This document shows positions 36,565-45,687 of a stretch of 64,000 nucleotides of DNA, piece after piece. A program made the translations under genes and the position numbers. The notes under the pieces are model-generated. The model worked only from the letters and a program-made list of their open reading frames with translations, ran no database searches and was not told where the DNA came from. The first letter of the stretch is position 1. Each line of letters opens with the position of its first letter. The DNA comes from Siccirubricoccus sp. G192 (lineage in GTDB: Bacteria; Pseudomonadota; Alphaproteobacteria; Acetobacterales; Acetobacteraceae), in the NCBI RefSeq assembly GCF_019084075.1, contig NZ_JAHREN010000002.1, positions 232,989-296,988 of the forward strand, in the 5' to 3' direction.

Positions 36565-36836
36565 TGGTTGCGATCCCGGGCAGCCTTCGCACGATTCGGG
36601 GCATCTTATCGCCGGTGGTCGGTCGGCCAGGTGATCGAAAGCCCAAGGTTCCAGGTGTCGTGATCCAGAACGCGCCGCACCGCTCAAGCCCAGGCCGGCC
36701 GCCTCGACCCACCGCGTCGGCGGTGACCCGCTTTATGGCAAAGGATTGGGTCAGCACCCCTGTCACAGCCGACGTCGCTGTCATCGCCAAGCACGATCTC
36801 GCACATGATTCGCGCGATCCAAGGCATTTTGGCATC
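36565..36836. repeat. Right-end repeats of Tni transposon
   Basis: Three degenerate copies in inverse orientation to the left-end repeats lie at 36565-36582, 36589-36615 and 36809-36836, sharing GCGATCC-GGGCAT and TTATCGCC cores. The region 36546-37063 contains no gene besides these sites. Confidence 0.65.
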
Positions 36837-37072
36837 AACTCGGGAACAAGCAAGTCGCTGGAATTACACGAAATCACTTCGCATCATCAAGGGCACTCGA
36901 CAAGCCGTTTCCACAGGAGAGGCTGCCACTCGAGGCCCTCTGCCTACGCTTTCAGCCCCGCCCTCACGGGTCCGCGTTGCGCCGTAGGGCGGCGTAGGTC
37001 TCTTGCCAGAACCGCGCCCACGTATTATCTTTCCCTAGAAAGAAATGGCCCTTAAACTCTCTGGTGATAAAA

Positions 37073-37459
37073 ATGGGAGTCTTAGCACAAACAAGCGTTG
37101 CCTCCCCTACTAAGCGGTCAACGGTAGTGGGTAAGGCGGTCACGCGGGCGGCCGACCTGCTCGGCCTGACCAACGCCGTCATGGCGCGCACGATCGGGGT
37201 GTCGGAGGCGACCGCCTCCCGCCTCCGAGCCGGCACCTATGCGCTTGAGCCCGGTACCAAGCCCTACGAGCTCGCCCTTCTGCTGGTCCGCCTCTTCCGC
37301 GGCCTTGATGCCGTGGTGGGCGGCGACGAGGCCTCCCTGCGCTCCTGGATGGCCGCCGCGAACCGCGCCCTCGGGGGCACGCCGCGCGACTTGGTGCAGA
37401 CCGTGACCGGCTTGGTCGCCGCCGTGGACTATGTGGACGCCGCCCGCGCTCGCGTCTGA
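37073..37459 (+). CDS. Xre/MbcA/ParS-type antitoxin
   Basis: The 128-residue antitoxin has a helix-turn-helix (NAVMARTIGVSEATASRLRA) and the C-terminal DUF2384 toxin-binding domain (LLLVRLFRGLDAVVGGDEAS and NRALGGTPRDLVQTVTGL). It neutralises the RES toxin encoded next, whose gene overlaps its last ten codons. An upstream in-frame GTG at 37064 is an alternative start. Confidence 0.92.
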   Translation: MGVLAQTSVASPTKRSTVVGKAVTRAADLLGLTNAVMARTIGVSEATASRLRAGTYALEPGTKPYELALLLVRLFRGLDAVVGGDEASLRSWMAAANRALGGTPRDLVQTVTGLVAAVDYVDAARARV

Positions 37460-38180
37460 GGCACGGTCCTGGTCCGGCGATCTCTGGCGGGTGGTGGAGA
37501 GCCAGTCCCTGGTGGCCACCCTCAAGCTGGTCGACACGCTCGACGAGCAGGCCATCCTTGAGGCCGAGCTGGAGGGCAGCAAGCCTGCAATCCCCGCCAC
37601 GTGCATGGGGCTCGACTACCTCCTGGCCAGCCCGTTCCGCTACGCTCCCTACCGCCATGGCAGCCGGTTCCGCCGCGCCCGCCAGCCGGCAGGTTGCTTC
37701 TACGCCGCCGAGCGGGTTGAAACGGCGGTGGCCGAGGAAGCCTTTTATCGGCTTCTGTTCTTCCTCGACGCCCCGGCCGCGAGGCGCCCGGCGAACCCGC
37801 AGGAGCGGACCGCCTTCCGGGTCCCGGCGGGCACCGACGTCGCCATCGACCTGACCGCGCCTCCGCTCGACCGTGACGCGGCGCTCTGGGGTCACCCGAC
37901 CGACTACGGCCCCTGCCAAGCGGTGGCCGATGCCGCGCGGGAGGCTGGGATCGAGGCGATCCGCTACCGCTCGGTGCGCGATCCCGGCGAGGGCGCCAAC
38001 CTCGCCCTACTCTCGCCGGCGGCCTTCCGGGCCGCGCAGCCCGAGGCCGCCCAGACCTGGCACGTCTTCCTGCGCGAGGCTTCGGTGCAGGCCGTCCGCG
38101 AGATGCCCCGCCTCACGCTCGAGATCCCCTTCTCCGCCTGGGCCACGGATCCCCGCGTGCCGGACCGGCTACCTCGCTGA
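37431..38180 (+). CDS. RES-domain toxin
   Basis: The 249-residue toxin has the RES pattern: LWRVVESQSLVATLKLVDT, the Arg/Glu/Ser-type active residues in GRFRRARQPAGCFYAA-like SRFRRARQPAGCFYAAERVE, TAVAEEAFYRLLFF and the conserved IRYRSVRDPGEGANLALLS. RES toxins degrade NAD+ and stop growth. It is intact and paired with the Xre antitoxin by a 29-base overlap. The pair may stabilise this replicon. Confidence 0.92.
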   Translation: MWTPPALASEARSWSGDLWRVVESQSLVATLKLVDTLDEQAILEAELEGSKPAIPATCMGLDYLLASPFRYAPYRHGSRFRRARQPAGCFYAAERVETAVAEEAFYRLLFFLDAPAARRPANPQERTAFRVPAGTDVAIDLTAPPLDRDAALWGHPTDYGPCQAVADAAREAGIEAIRYRSVRDPGEGANLALLSPAAFRAAQPEAAQTWHVFLREASVQAVREMPRLTLEIPFSAWATDPRVPDRLPR

Positions 38181-38214
38181 CTACGCGGCTGGACACGGGC
38201 GAGATACGTAAAGC

Positions 38215-38823
38215 CAAGCCGGGCGCTGGCCTGCCTCCCATGACGTGCTCTGGGATCGGCTGCGGGTCCGGCACGGCAAGCAGAACGGCACCCGCGCCAT
38301 GGTGGCGGTGCTGATGCTGGGTAGGGAGTTCGGCGAGGAGCGGCTGCGGGCGGCGATCGCCTCCGCCGTGTCGCTCGGCGCATGCGACGTCGCGGCGGTG
38401 CGCTATCTGCTGGGCGAGGCGGCGTTGCACAAGGCCCGGCCCGCGCCGGTCGATATCGGCGAACTGACCCACTACGACCGGCCGATGCCCAGCGTTGCCG
38501 ACTACGACACGCTGCTCCTCTCCGGCCCCTGCGCCGGGAGGGCGTGATGAGCGACCTGCAGGACCAGGCCATCCGGCAGCACTGCAAGGCGCTGCGCATG
38601 CCGACCATCGGTGGGCAGTTCAGCCGCCTGGCGGAGACCGCCATCCGGGAGAAGCAGTCCTACCTTGGCTATCTTGAAGCCCTGCTGGCGGCCGAGATGG
38701 AGGAGCGCGAGAGCCGGGCGATCACGCGTCTGCTGCACGACGCTCGGCTGCCGCGGATGAAGACGCTTGAGGCGTTCGAGTTCGACCGCTCCGGTGTCTT
38801 GGCCGCCCAAGTGCGCGGGCTGC
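38215..38823 (+). pseudogene. IS21 remnant: istA 3' end and istB 5' end
   Basis: The last 110 codons of an IstA (WDRLRVRHGKQNGTRAMVAV through ELTHYDRPMPSVADYDTLLL) are followed at 38547 by the first 92 codons of IstB (MSDLQDQAIRQHCKALRMPT to FDRSGVLAAQVRGL). The same pair occurs, longer but damaged, at 59014-61320. Both outer parts of the element are gone. This fragment keeps the correct reading where the other copy has deletions. Confidence 0.88.
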
Positions 38824-39108
38824 GCCACGCCACACGCAACAGTTTGCAGAGCCCATTTCCTTGCGGCCTCAGCCCCGCGCCTTGCTTCGCCGACGAGCTG
38901 GGCACATCCTCAAAGTTGGTCGCCTTTTATCTGTCTGTATATCCCTTCTGCCATGAGAGGTCGGCTGCGGCGAGGGGCAGTGAGTGTGGCTTCTATGCCA
39001 AAGGTGTAGCGCGCCACACATTTCCTTCGGCCTGCGCCGCTCATTTCTGCTGCTTTGTTGCCGAGACCTGCGATACAGATTGCAAGTGTCCAGGTCGCGG
39101 GGGGGCGA

Positions 39109-39840
39109 ATGGCAAAAGCAGGGGTGTTGACCCGATCGAGGTCGACAAAGAGCATTGCTGAGGACGAGCCGCCAACGGAGCCTCATAGGACCGCCAAGTG
39201 GCTACTCGTCGCAAGCGGGAAGGGGGGTTCCGGCAAGACCTCCACCTCACTGAATTTGGCCGTCTATGCCGTCCATGCAGGACTGAAGGTGGTCGTCGTA
39301 GACCTGGACCGGCAGGGCAGCTTGACGCGCTGGTATGAGCGCCGGCCGCCTGCGGCACCGCCCCTCATCCTGTGGGAAGGGACGATGAGCGACGCCAAGA
39401 GGGCAATCGCCGAGATCGGCGCCCTAGAAGATGTGGACCTAGTCATCGTGGATACGCCGCCTGGGCTGGATGACCACCCAGACTCTACCCGTCTGCTCGT
39501 GGAGAAATCCGACTTTGTGCTGGTGCCGACCACGCAGGGCACCACGGACATCGACAGCGTCGTGGAGTGGATGGGCTTCCTGCGTCGCGAGCGGGCCAAC
39601 AGCGCCTTCCTGCTAAACAAGGTCCAGCGGACCCACACGCGCTACTCCAAGGCCAAGGCCCGGCTGAATGGGGCGGGTCTGCTGTGCCCAGTGGATGTGC
39701 GGCAGTTAGACGACATCGAAAGCACCCACGACCACGGGGTAGGCGTTTGCGAGCTGCGCAAGAGCCGCGCAGCTGAAGACCTCGGTTGCGTATGGGATTT
39801 CGTGAAACAGCAACTTGCTCTTGAAGGGGCAGCGCGATGA
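39109..39840 (+). CDS. parA: ParA-family partition ATPase
   Basis: The 243-residue protein has a deviant Walker A (VASGKGGSGKTSTSLNL), the A' region VVVVDLDRQGSLTRWYERRP and Walker B LVIVDTPPGLDDHPDS. These are the marks of a type Ib ParA/MinD-like ATPase that segregates plasmids. The ATG at 39109 follows a purine-rich GGGGGG stretch. The 285 bases upstream hold no gene and may include the partition site. It overlaps the next gene by four bases (ATGA), as parA-parB pairs do. Confidence 0.9.
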   Translation: MAKAGVLTRSRSTKSIAEDEPPTEPHRTAKWLLVASGKGGSGKTSTSLNLAVYAVHAGLKVVVVDLDRQGSLTRWYERRPPAAPPLILWEGTMSDAKRAIAEIGALEDVDLVIVDTPPGLDDHPDSTRLLVEKSDFVLVPTTQGTTDIDSVVEWMGFLRRERANSAFLLNKVQRTHTRYSKAKARLNGAGLLCPVDVRQLDDIESTHDHGVGVCELRKSRAAEDLGCVWDFVKQQLALEGAAR

Positions 39841-40475
39841 CTGGATTTCGGCTGCCTGAGAGCGCGCGTCGTCGGAAGGAACCCGGCGGCATTCTGCCCG
39901 AACATCAAGAGGCCAAACGTCAGCGCCTCCTAAGCAACCACGTCAAGGAATGCCACGGCACCGCGGATTTCGTGTCCGAGATCGGGAAGCTGTGGGAGGA
40001 AGCCCAGGCCAAATTCCTGACGATCGGGCGCTACCTGGTGCAGGCCAAGGAAGGTCTTCCCCACGGCGAGTTCGAGTCAATGGTTGCCAACCAACTGCCG
40101 TTCGGCCGCAGCGTGGCCTACCAGTTGCGGATGGTCGCCCAGGCGGTCGAACAGCGGCGGATTGCGGAGGACGATCTACCCCGCAGCTACACCAACGCCT
40201 ATAAGCTGGTACTGCTGGACGATGGCGCTCTCCGGCGGGCACATGAAGCAAAGGTGGTTCGGCCCGACGTATCCAGGCGGGAGCTGACCGAGTTCCTTAA
40301 TAAGATCAAGGCCGGATCCCAGCAGGGCACGCCCGAGCAGGAGCGGCGGGCCCAGCGCATTGCGTGGCTTCTGTCCAGGGCGAAGGCTCTGTCGCATGAG
40401 ATGGCGCAGATCCAGGCGGAGCTACATGCCCTCAGCGGGGGGATCCGAGACCGAAAGAGAGCCCACCATCATTGA
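39837..40475 (+). CDS. Partner of ParA, probable ParB-like DNA-binding protein
   Basis: The 212-residue protein does not show a classical ParB motif. It has a central helical region (FLTIGRYLVQAKEGLPHGEF, QLPFGRSVAYQLRMVAQAVE) resembling DUF3102-type helix-turn-helix proteins, then a coiled charged C-terminus. Position and translational coupling directly after parA suggest it is the centromere-binding adaptor. Direct evidence for that function is lacking. Confidence 0.65.
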   Translation: MTGFRLPESARRRKEPGGILPEHQEAKRQRLLSNHVKECHGTADFVSEIGKLWEEAQAKFLTIGRYLVQAKEGLPHGEFESMVANQLPFGRSVAYQLRMVAQAVEQRRIAEDDLPRSYTNAYKLVLLDDGALRRAHEAKVVRPDVSRRELTEFLNKIKAGSQQGTPEQERRAQRIAWLLSRAKALSHEMAQIQAELHALSGGIRDRKRAHHH

Positions 40476-40664
40476 GGGCCACGCTCAGGAGGCCGCATAG
40501 AGCGGTCTGAGCGCCAGGGAGGGTGGCCCGGCGCCGGCAGCTCTGCCCGCAGCAGATCTTCACATGGCGGCCGGAGATGCTAGGCGCCTCATTGAACCTA
40601 TTTTCAGGTGCGATGGTGGTGTTCTGCTCGAAGCGAGCGGATCGGATCGGGATCCTGGTCTGGG

Positions 40665-40880
40665 TGTAGAAGTAGCGACTTGATCTGACAGTTGGTCGAT
40701 CTGGCGTGGTGGGTGTCCGCCGGATCGAAACTGTTGGCTGGCTCGGCTACGCGGCCTTTGCCGGGTTCTGTTTTTCGCGCGCGAGATTAGCGCTGTCGAG
40801 GAAAGTCTGCATCGGCGTCTTGCCGAAGCACCAGCGGCCCTGATGGGTATGCGGCGTCGTCCAGGCATTCTCATGCGCCT
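40665..40880 (-). mobile_element. IS481-family remnant (transposase C-terminus and one end)
   Basis: On the minus strand the last residues HTHQGRWCFGKTPMQTFLDS and ANLAREK are the characteristic IS481 C-terminus. Downstream, CTGTCAGATCAAGTCGCTAC (minus strand) is an IS481-type terminal sequence. Everything upstream of about 30 residues from the stop is lost and replaced by an unrelated reading frame. Sequence 40476-40664 holds no gene. Confidence 0.72.
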
Positions 40881-41145
40881 CCATCCGGGGCTCCAGGTTG
40901 GGGGTTGCTGGCCTCGCAACCACAGCTTTCCAGCCCAGCCCCGGAGGGACAACCTCCATAGCAACGACAACTAGCGCGGCGATGCTGTCCATCCCCACCA
41001 CGGGCAACTCGGGGACAGGGCCGTCCGCGAGGTAGATGCCGTTGCCGTCGATCCAGTCGGCCAAAACGAAGGCGAGGGCGTCCGCCTCGGTGCGGAGGAT
41101 TGGGCGGGGTGGGGGTGTCGGCGGCTGTCTCGGTGGCTGGCTCAT
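40881..41145 (-). pseudogene. Hypothetical gene truncated by IS481 remnant
   Basis: The reading starts MSQPPRQPPTPPPRPILRTE and goes through ADALAFVLADWIDGNGIYLA and PVVGMDSIAALVVVAMEVVP, then runs in frame into IS481 sequence. The combined 132-residue frame is a chance fusion. No family is recognised. Confidence 0.5.
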
Positions 41146-41232
41146 ACGGGGACCGGCTACCTGGGCGGTGACTCCTCAAGGTTTCATGGACCCGGCGTGG
41201 GCGCTCGGGGCTCCGGGCCGCCGGAGGCCGAG

Positions 41233-41361
41233 ATGCACGATCTGATCTTGCCCGCCCTGCCGTTCGCTGGGTTCCTCATCGCCTGGGCGGTGGTTCGCGG
41301 GAAGGCCGGGGACGACGCGGTGATGACGTCCGTGATGCTCGCGGTCCACCGCCCGAGGTGA
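41233..41361 (+). CDS. 42-residue membrane peptide near replication origin
   Basis: A short frame begins at an ATG with GGAGG six bases upstream and reads MHDLILPALPFAGFLIAWAV, then a basic turn and MTSVMLAVHRPR. It has one predicted membrane helix. It lies directly before the first iteron. Its function is unknown; plasmid regions often carry such short membrane peptides. Confidence 0.5.
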   Translation: MHDLILPALPFAGFLIAWAVVRGKAGDDAVMTSVMLAVHRPR

Positions 41362-41373
41362 CCCCCGAAGAAT

Positions 41374-41500
41374 GGGTGTTTTGGTGAGCTTGGCCCCCGG
41401 CAAGTCCTTGGCGTCAGTGCTTAATGGGTGGGTGATTTGGTGAGCACCGGACAGAGCGCGACTCGTGCCGATGCCGCGAGTCGCCGGGTGATTTGGTGAG
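41374..41500. repeat. Iterons downstream of repA
   Basis: Three copies of the 15-base unit GGGTGATTTGGTGAG occur: 41374-41388 (one mismatch, GGGTGTTTTGGTGAG), 41430-41444 and 41486-41500. The spacing between starts is exactly 56 bases, about five helical turns, as expected for initiator binding on one face. Confidence 0.85.
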
Positions 41501-41505
41501 CCCGC

Positions 41506-42445
41506 TTATCCTTGGCGAATGGTAAGCAGGCGCGGCGCCACAGGCGGACGGCTCGGCTTCAGCAGCACCCCGATCTCGCCGACCTCGACCTTGGCGTCGG
41601 GATACACGGCCAGCGCCAGGTCCAGTGCCTTCGGCCACTTCGACTTGAAGTGGTAGAGTTCCTTGTAGTTGGTGCCGAACTGCGCCTTCAGCGCCTTCCA
41701 CGTCACCAGCGTGTCGCCCTTCAACGAGTGCAGGCGGTAAGCGAGCCAGATGTAAGCGTCCATCGCTGCCGAGTTGTTAGCCAACGACTTGATGGCGGCC
41801 TCCTCGAGCGGGACGGGGTGCTTCTTCAGCTGCTCGAAGTAGCCCTCGGAGAGCTTGGCGATTTCCAGGCTGAGGCGGCCCTGGCGGTAGTCGTCAGACT
41901 CCTCGATGAAGAGCGCCTTGTCCACGACGCTCTGGTTCACCAGGGCGCTGGTACGTCCGGCGCCCGAGATGTGGAAGGACAGCCGGCAGCGGGAAATCCG
42001 CTCGGCCTGCTCTTTCACGGAGCGGAAGGCGCTCCCGCCTGGCTGGATGCCCAGGCGGGCCATCCACTGCCGCAAGGAGCCGCCCAGCTCAACCTCGCGG
42101 CTGCCGGTCCTGAGGGCTTCCGTTTGCAGGAACAGGAGAATGAGTCGGGCATGCGCCCCGAACGGGACGCCGACGCTCTCAAGCTGCCCGTCGTCGCCGA
42201 TCGGGCGTAGGCCCGGCTGAACAACCAGGCGGACCCTCTCCGAGGCCACAGTCCACGGCTCGTCGTCTTTGAGCCTGCGATGGGGAAGGGCGCATTGGGT
42301 CCAGCCGGAGTAGACGAAGCCGAGGCCGCTTTCCTCGTCCTGCATGTAGCGGGCGGCGGTCTCGATGATGTCGCGCTCGACGGTCCCGGCCTGCAATTGC
42401 CCCGGCCTTGCCTTTCTCCGTCAGCAGCTTGTGGACCGTCCCCAT
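41506..42445 (-). CDS. repA: Plasmid replication initiator RepA (RepA_C family)
   Basis: The protein matches the plasmid-encoded RepA family: IIETAARYMQDEESGLGFVY, SGWTQCALPHRRLKDDEPW, FGAHARLILLFLQTEALRTG, AWIYLAYRLHSLK-like DAYIWLAYRLHSLKGDTLVT and FKSKWPKALDLALAVYPDAK. The usual N-terminus (MGTVHKLLTEKGKAG) lies in another frame, joined if one G of GGGG near 42405 is removed. Otherwise translation would start inside at 42396. It is bracketed by iterons on both sides, which it should bind to open the origin. Confidence 0.88.
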
Positions 42446-42510
42446 CTTCGTGGCCTGCTCAACGCACTTTCATGGCGCCGAACATGCCTGTTTCCGTGGG
42501 CTTCGTCGCC

Positions 42511-42713
42511 GGGTGATTTGGTGAGGCAGTTACTAGGGAAGGGATATTTGAAGTAACTATTAGTTTGCACGCCAAATCACTCGGTATAACCAAAGCAAGT
42601 TATTGATTCGCCGTGGCCGTCCTCACCAAAAGGCGCACGGCTCATCACCGCTTCACTCGGGATAACCGGCGGGACCTGTGGGCCGCCGTTCCCCGCGGCT
42701 CACCAAATCACCC
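42511..42713. repeat. Iterons upstream of repA
   Basis: GGGTGATTTGGTGAG occurs at 42511-42525 and in inverse orientation at 42699-42713. Degenerate inverse copies are near 42574 (GCCAAATCACTCGG) and 42622 (CTCACCAAAA). A further partial inverse copy, CTCACTAAATCACTC, is at 43614-43628. The AT-rich stretch 42526-42605 between copies is unusual for this GC-rich sequence and is the best candidate for the unwinding region. Confidence 0.8.
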
Positions 42714-42774
42714 GGCCGCCCGGCGCGACTCGGACGGTCCTCTCGCTTGCGTCCCGCGGCCTCAGCCTCCCGGC

Positions 42775-43113
42775 ATGAGGAACGCCAGACCCTACCGCCG
42801 CCACCGCCGCACCGCACCTCCCTGCGCCGAATTCATCGTCGGCCGGAAGGCGGGCGACAGCTTCGCCGAGATCGCTCGATCCTACGGTTGCCAGGAGCGG
42901 ACGGTCCGCCTCGCGCTGGACCGATACGTCGACCGCGGCGAGGTGCCGCTGGTCGCGGTGCACGTCCTGCACCCACACGATGGCGTGGCGCGGGCCCGGT
43001 TGTTCGACCGCAGCCGGGCAGCGCACCAGCGGGGTGTCCCCGTGAAAGGCTGGGAAACCGTCGAGGAGGCTCGGCGGAGGTTCGGGGACGGCTCGATGGG
43101 GTACATGCCGTGA
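42775..43113 (+). CDS. Small helix-turn-helix protein near origin
   Basis: The 112-residue protein starts MRNARPYRRHRR with a basic arm. A helix-turn-helix of the resolvase/sigma type follows (SFAEIARSYGCQERTVRLAL) and a C-terminal region with WETVEEARRRFGDGS. It is divergent from repA across the iterons and could regulate copy number. The family is not recognised beyond the fold. Confidence 0.6.
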   Translation: MRNARPYRRHRRTAPPCAEFIVGRKAGDSFAEIARSYGCQERTVRLALDRYVDRGEVPLVAVHVLHPHDGVARARLFDRSRAAHQRGVPVKGWETVEEARRRFGDGSMGYMP

Positions 43114-43127
43114 GGCGCCGGGGAGTC

Positions 43128-43574
43128 ATGCGGCGGGGCAACCGCGACCGCAGCGAGTTCGCGCCGCTCTACGTGGTCTTGCGCGAGAGGCTGGCCACCC
43201 GTCTCTGGCGGGGTGCCTGGATGGGCACCGGGCGAGGGGGGAAGTGGCTCGCCTACCAGGGGGCCTTCACCGTGGCGGAGCGGATGGCTCGCCACGAGGC
43301 GGTAGGGGCTCCCCCGTGCATACTCCCGGCCCACCATGCCCCGTGGATTGCCGTGAGGGCCGGGGCCATGTTCGGGTTGCAGCTGGGGCAGGGCGCCGCG
43401 CTGGCGCTGACCATCCTCGGAGGAACGCTCGGGGTCGGGTGGCGGGTCGCCCTCGTGCTGGGCCTTGGGGGTCTCCCGGCGGGGCGAGGAGGAGGCGGAG
43501 TGAAGCCACAGAGGCGGCTCCGAGGAGCGGTAGCCCCTCCCTGCGACGGCCGTGCAACGCTCCCGGACGGCTGA
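43128..43574 (+). CDS. Hypothetical protein with hydrophobic C-terminal half
   Basis: The 148-residue protein begins MRRGNRDRSEFAPLYVVLRE after GGGGAG and has a possible two-helix hydrophobic stretch (GQGAALALTILGGTLGVGWR, VALVLGLGGLPAG), then a basic tail. It follows the helix-turn-helix gene by 14 bases, so the two are likely co-transcribed. No family is recognised. Confidence 0.5.
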   Translation: MRRGNRDRSEFAPLYVVLRERLATRLWRGAWMGTGRGGKWLAYQGAFTVAERMARHEAVGAPPCILPAHHAPWIAVRAGAMFGLQLGQGAALALTILGGTLGVGWRVALVLGLGGLPAGRGGGGVKPQRRLRGAVAPPCDGRATLPDG

Positions 43575-43871
43575 CCCGTCACGAGCAGATTGGTCTTGAG
43601 TGCAGTCACGACCCTCACTAAATCACTCACATCCGCGTCGCTGGTTCACCAGCGGCACCCCTGGGGGCTACGGCCTCCGGGGTTCTACTTTTTGGGGCAC
43701 CCCATTGCGGGGATATCGTCCTGGATGAGTTCGGACGATTCGGCATCTGCCCCTGAGGAGGCCTAGCCTTCACCCGAGGAACCGGTTCTGTAGGGACTCG
43801 CGCTGGGCGACCCGTTTGGCCGGCCAGGGTAGGGCTGGTAGGCTCCGGTCTCGGCGTAGCGGGACTCGGCG

Positions 43872-44478
43872 ATGGACCGTGTGGCTTGCGGCTCCGCCGC
43901 CGTGATGGAGCGGCCGGAGCGCACGGCCCGGGGCTACCGCCGGTTCCGCTGCCGCGAGTGCGGGAAGGAGTTCAACGAGCGCAGCGGCGGGTTGCTGAAC
44001 CACACCCACCACCCTTCGGACGTCATCGCGCTGGTGGTGCTATGGCGGCTGCGCTACCGCCTCACCCTGCGCGACCTCAGCGAGATGTTCCTCGTCCGCG
44101 GGATCGCATTCAGCCACGAGGTCGTCCGCGAGTGGGAGGCGAAGCTCGCGCCCGCTCTGGCCGACAAGTTCCGCCGGCGGCGCCATAGCCGGGGCGGTGC
44201 CCGCGGACGCCAATGGCACGTCGACGAGACATATCTGAAAGTCGGCGGACAATGGGCCTATCTGTATCGAGCCATCGACCACGACGGCAACCTCGTCGAC
44301 ACCATGGTGAGCGAGCACCGCGACATGGCGGCGGCCCAGGCCTTCTTCCGCTCGGCGAAATCGGCCACCGGCCGAGTCCCCGACCAAGTGACCACGGACG
44401 GGCACGGCTCCTACCCCCGGGCAATCCGATCGACACTCGGCCAGCGGGTTGTCCATCGCACCGGCGCCTACAAGAACC
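43872..44478 (+). pseudogene. IS6-type transposase, 5' part
   Basis: From MDRVACGSAAVMERPER the reading has the zinc ribbon, WHVDETYLKVGGQWAYLYRA and TTDGHGSYPRAIRSTLGQRV, ending at HRTGAYKN where the IS110-type segment begins. The reading afterwards is meaningless. Confidence 0.9.
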
Positions 44479-45687
44479 TATGGCGCGCCCCGTCTGCAAG
44501 CGCTTCCGCGACCCGGTTCGACGAGTCTACGCCAACCTATCCGGTCTCAGGGCCCAGCCCCGGCCAAGATGGAGATCCGCACGTCCCGGTCCTCATAACA
44601 ACGACGGCGTCGAGCGCCAGTTTTTGTAACAGGATTTCGGAACGCCGGTCGATCGTCAGGCCATCTCGCTTCCACCGCCCGCAGACCTCGTCAGCCGCCC
44701 GCGCCGGGTGAGCGCGAACGGCCGATTCCGTGCGCTACGACACCGCCGTGGCCCTCGTCTCGAACCCCCGCCCGCAGCGGAGCACCGCGCGGACGATCCG
44801 CGCCAGCTTGGCCGCGAGCGCCACCACCACAGTGTTCACGTGCGCCCGCGCAAGCAGGCCTCGCAGCCAGCCGCCGAGCGGCGTCTCGCGCCTGGACAGC
44901 GCCGGCAGGGCCGCTCGCGCGCCGTGGATCAGCATCTTGCGCAGATACACGTTGCCCCGCTTGCTGATCCCGAGCAGCCTCGGCTTGCCGCCCGTCGTCA
45001 TCTGCTTCGGCACAAGCCCCAGCCATGCGGCCAGGTCCCTTCCACGGCCGAAGGTCTCGGCCCTGCCGATCGCGGCGACCAGCGCCGTCGCGTTCAGCGG
45101 CCCTATGCCGGGGATCGTGGTCAGCAGCCGGGCGGCCTCGTCCGTGCGGGCCTGCAGCGCGAACTCCTCGTCGAACGCCAGGATGCGGCGGTCCAGCTCG
45201 CGCCACTCCGCCCGCATGTCCTCGACCAGCAGCCGAGTCCGCGGGCTGAGCGAGACTTCCTCCGCGCTCAGCAGGATCTCAAGGGACAGCTCCAGCTTGC
45301 GCCGTCCCTGGGGCACTATGACGCCGCGCTCCAGCAGGAAGGCGCGCAGCCGGTTGATCAGCGCCGTCCTCTCGCTCACCAGCCGGTCGCGGGCGCGGTG
45401 CAGGCTCTGCATGCCGAGCTGGGCTTCGCTCTTGAGCTCCACGAAGCGCATCGTCGGCTGGGTCGCGGCCTCGGCGATCGCCTCGGCGTCCCGGTCGTCG
45501 TTTTTCTGCGCCTTCACGTAGGATCGCACGTATTCGGGCGACATCAGCCGGAACTGGTGGCCGAGGTCCCGCAACCTTCGGTCGAGGAAATGTGCCCCCC
45601 CCCGCAGGCCTCCATCGCCACCACGCAGCCCGGCACCCCCGCCGCCAGCTTGACCACCCCGTCCCGGTGCATGCGCCGCCGCAGGAT
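44479..45687 (-). pseudogene. IS110-type transposase remnant inside the IS6-type element
   Basis: The transposase (stop at 44735) covers VVAMEACGG, LMSPEYVRSYVKAQKNDDRD, TTIPGIGPLNATALVAAIGR and the Transposase_20 end GKPRLLGISKRGNVYLRKML. About 25 N-terminal residues with the first catalytic Asp are missing at the 45687 junction. A C9 run (45595-45603) shifts the frame. The 44479-44734 part is the element's downstream region without a gene. It is inactive. Confidence 0.85.

Larger units (their letters stand above)
29992..36836. mobile_element. TniA/TniB/TniQ transposon (Tn7/Tn5053-like)
   Basis: A three-gene transposition operon (tniA, tniB, tniQ, all minus, start-stop overlaps) is flanked by related short repeats in opposite orientation: TGCCCTGGATCGCGCCA (29992) and TGCCCAGGATCGCGCCA (30034) on the left, and TGGTTGCGATCCCGGGCA (36565), GCACGATTCGGGGCATC (36589) and CGCGATCCAAGGCATTTTGG (36811) on the right. 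These are candidate TniA binding sites. Exact outer ends and target duplication were not found. Apart from an inserted IS21 there is no cargo gene, and no tniR resolvase. Confidence 0.82.
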
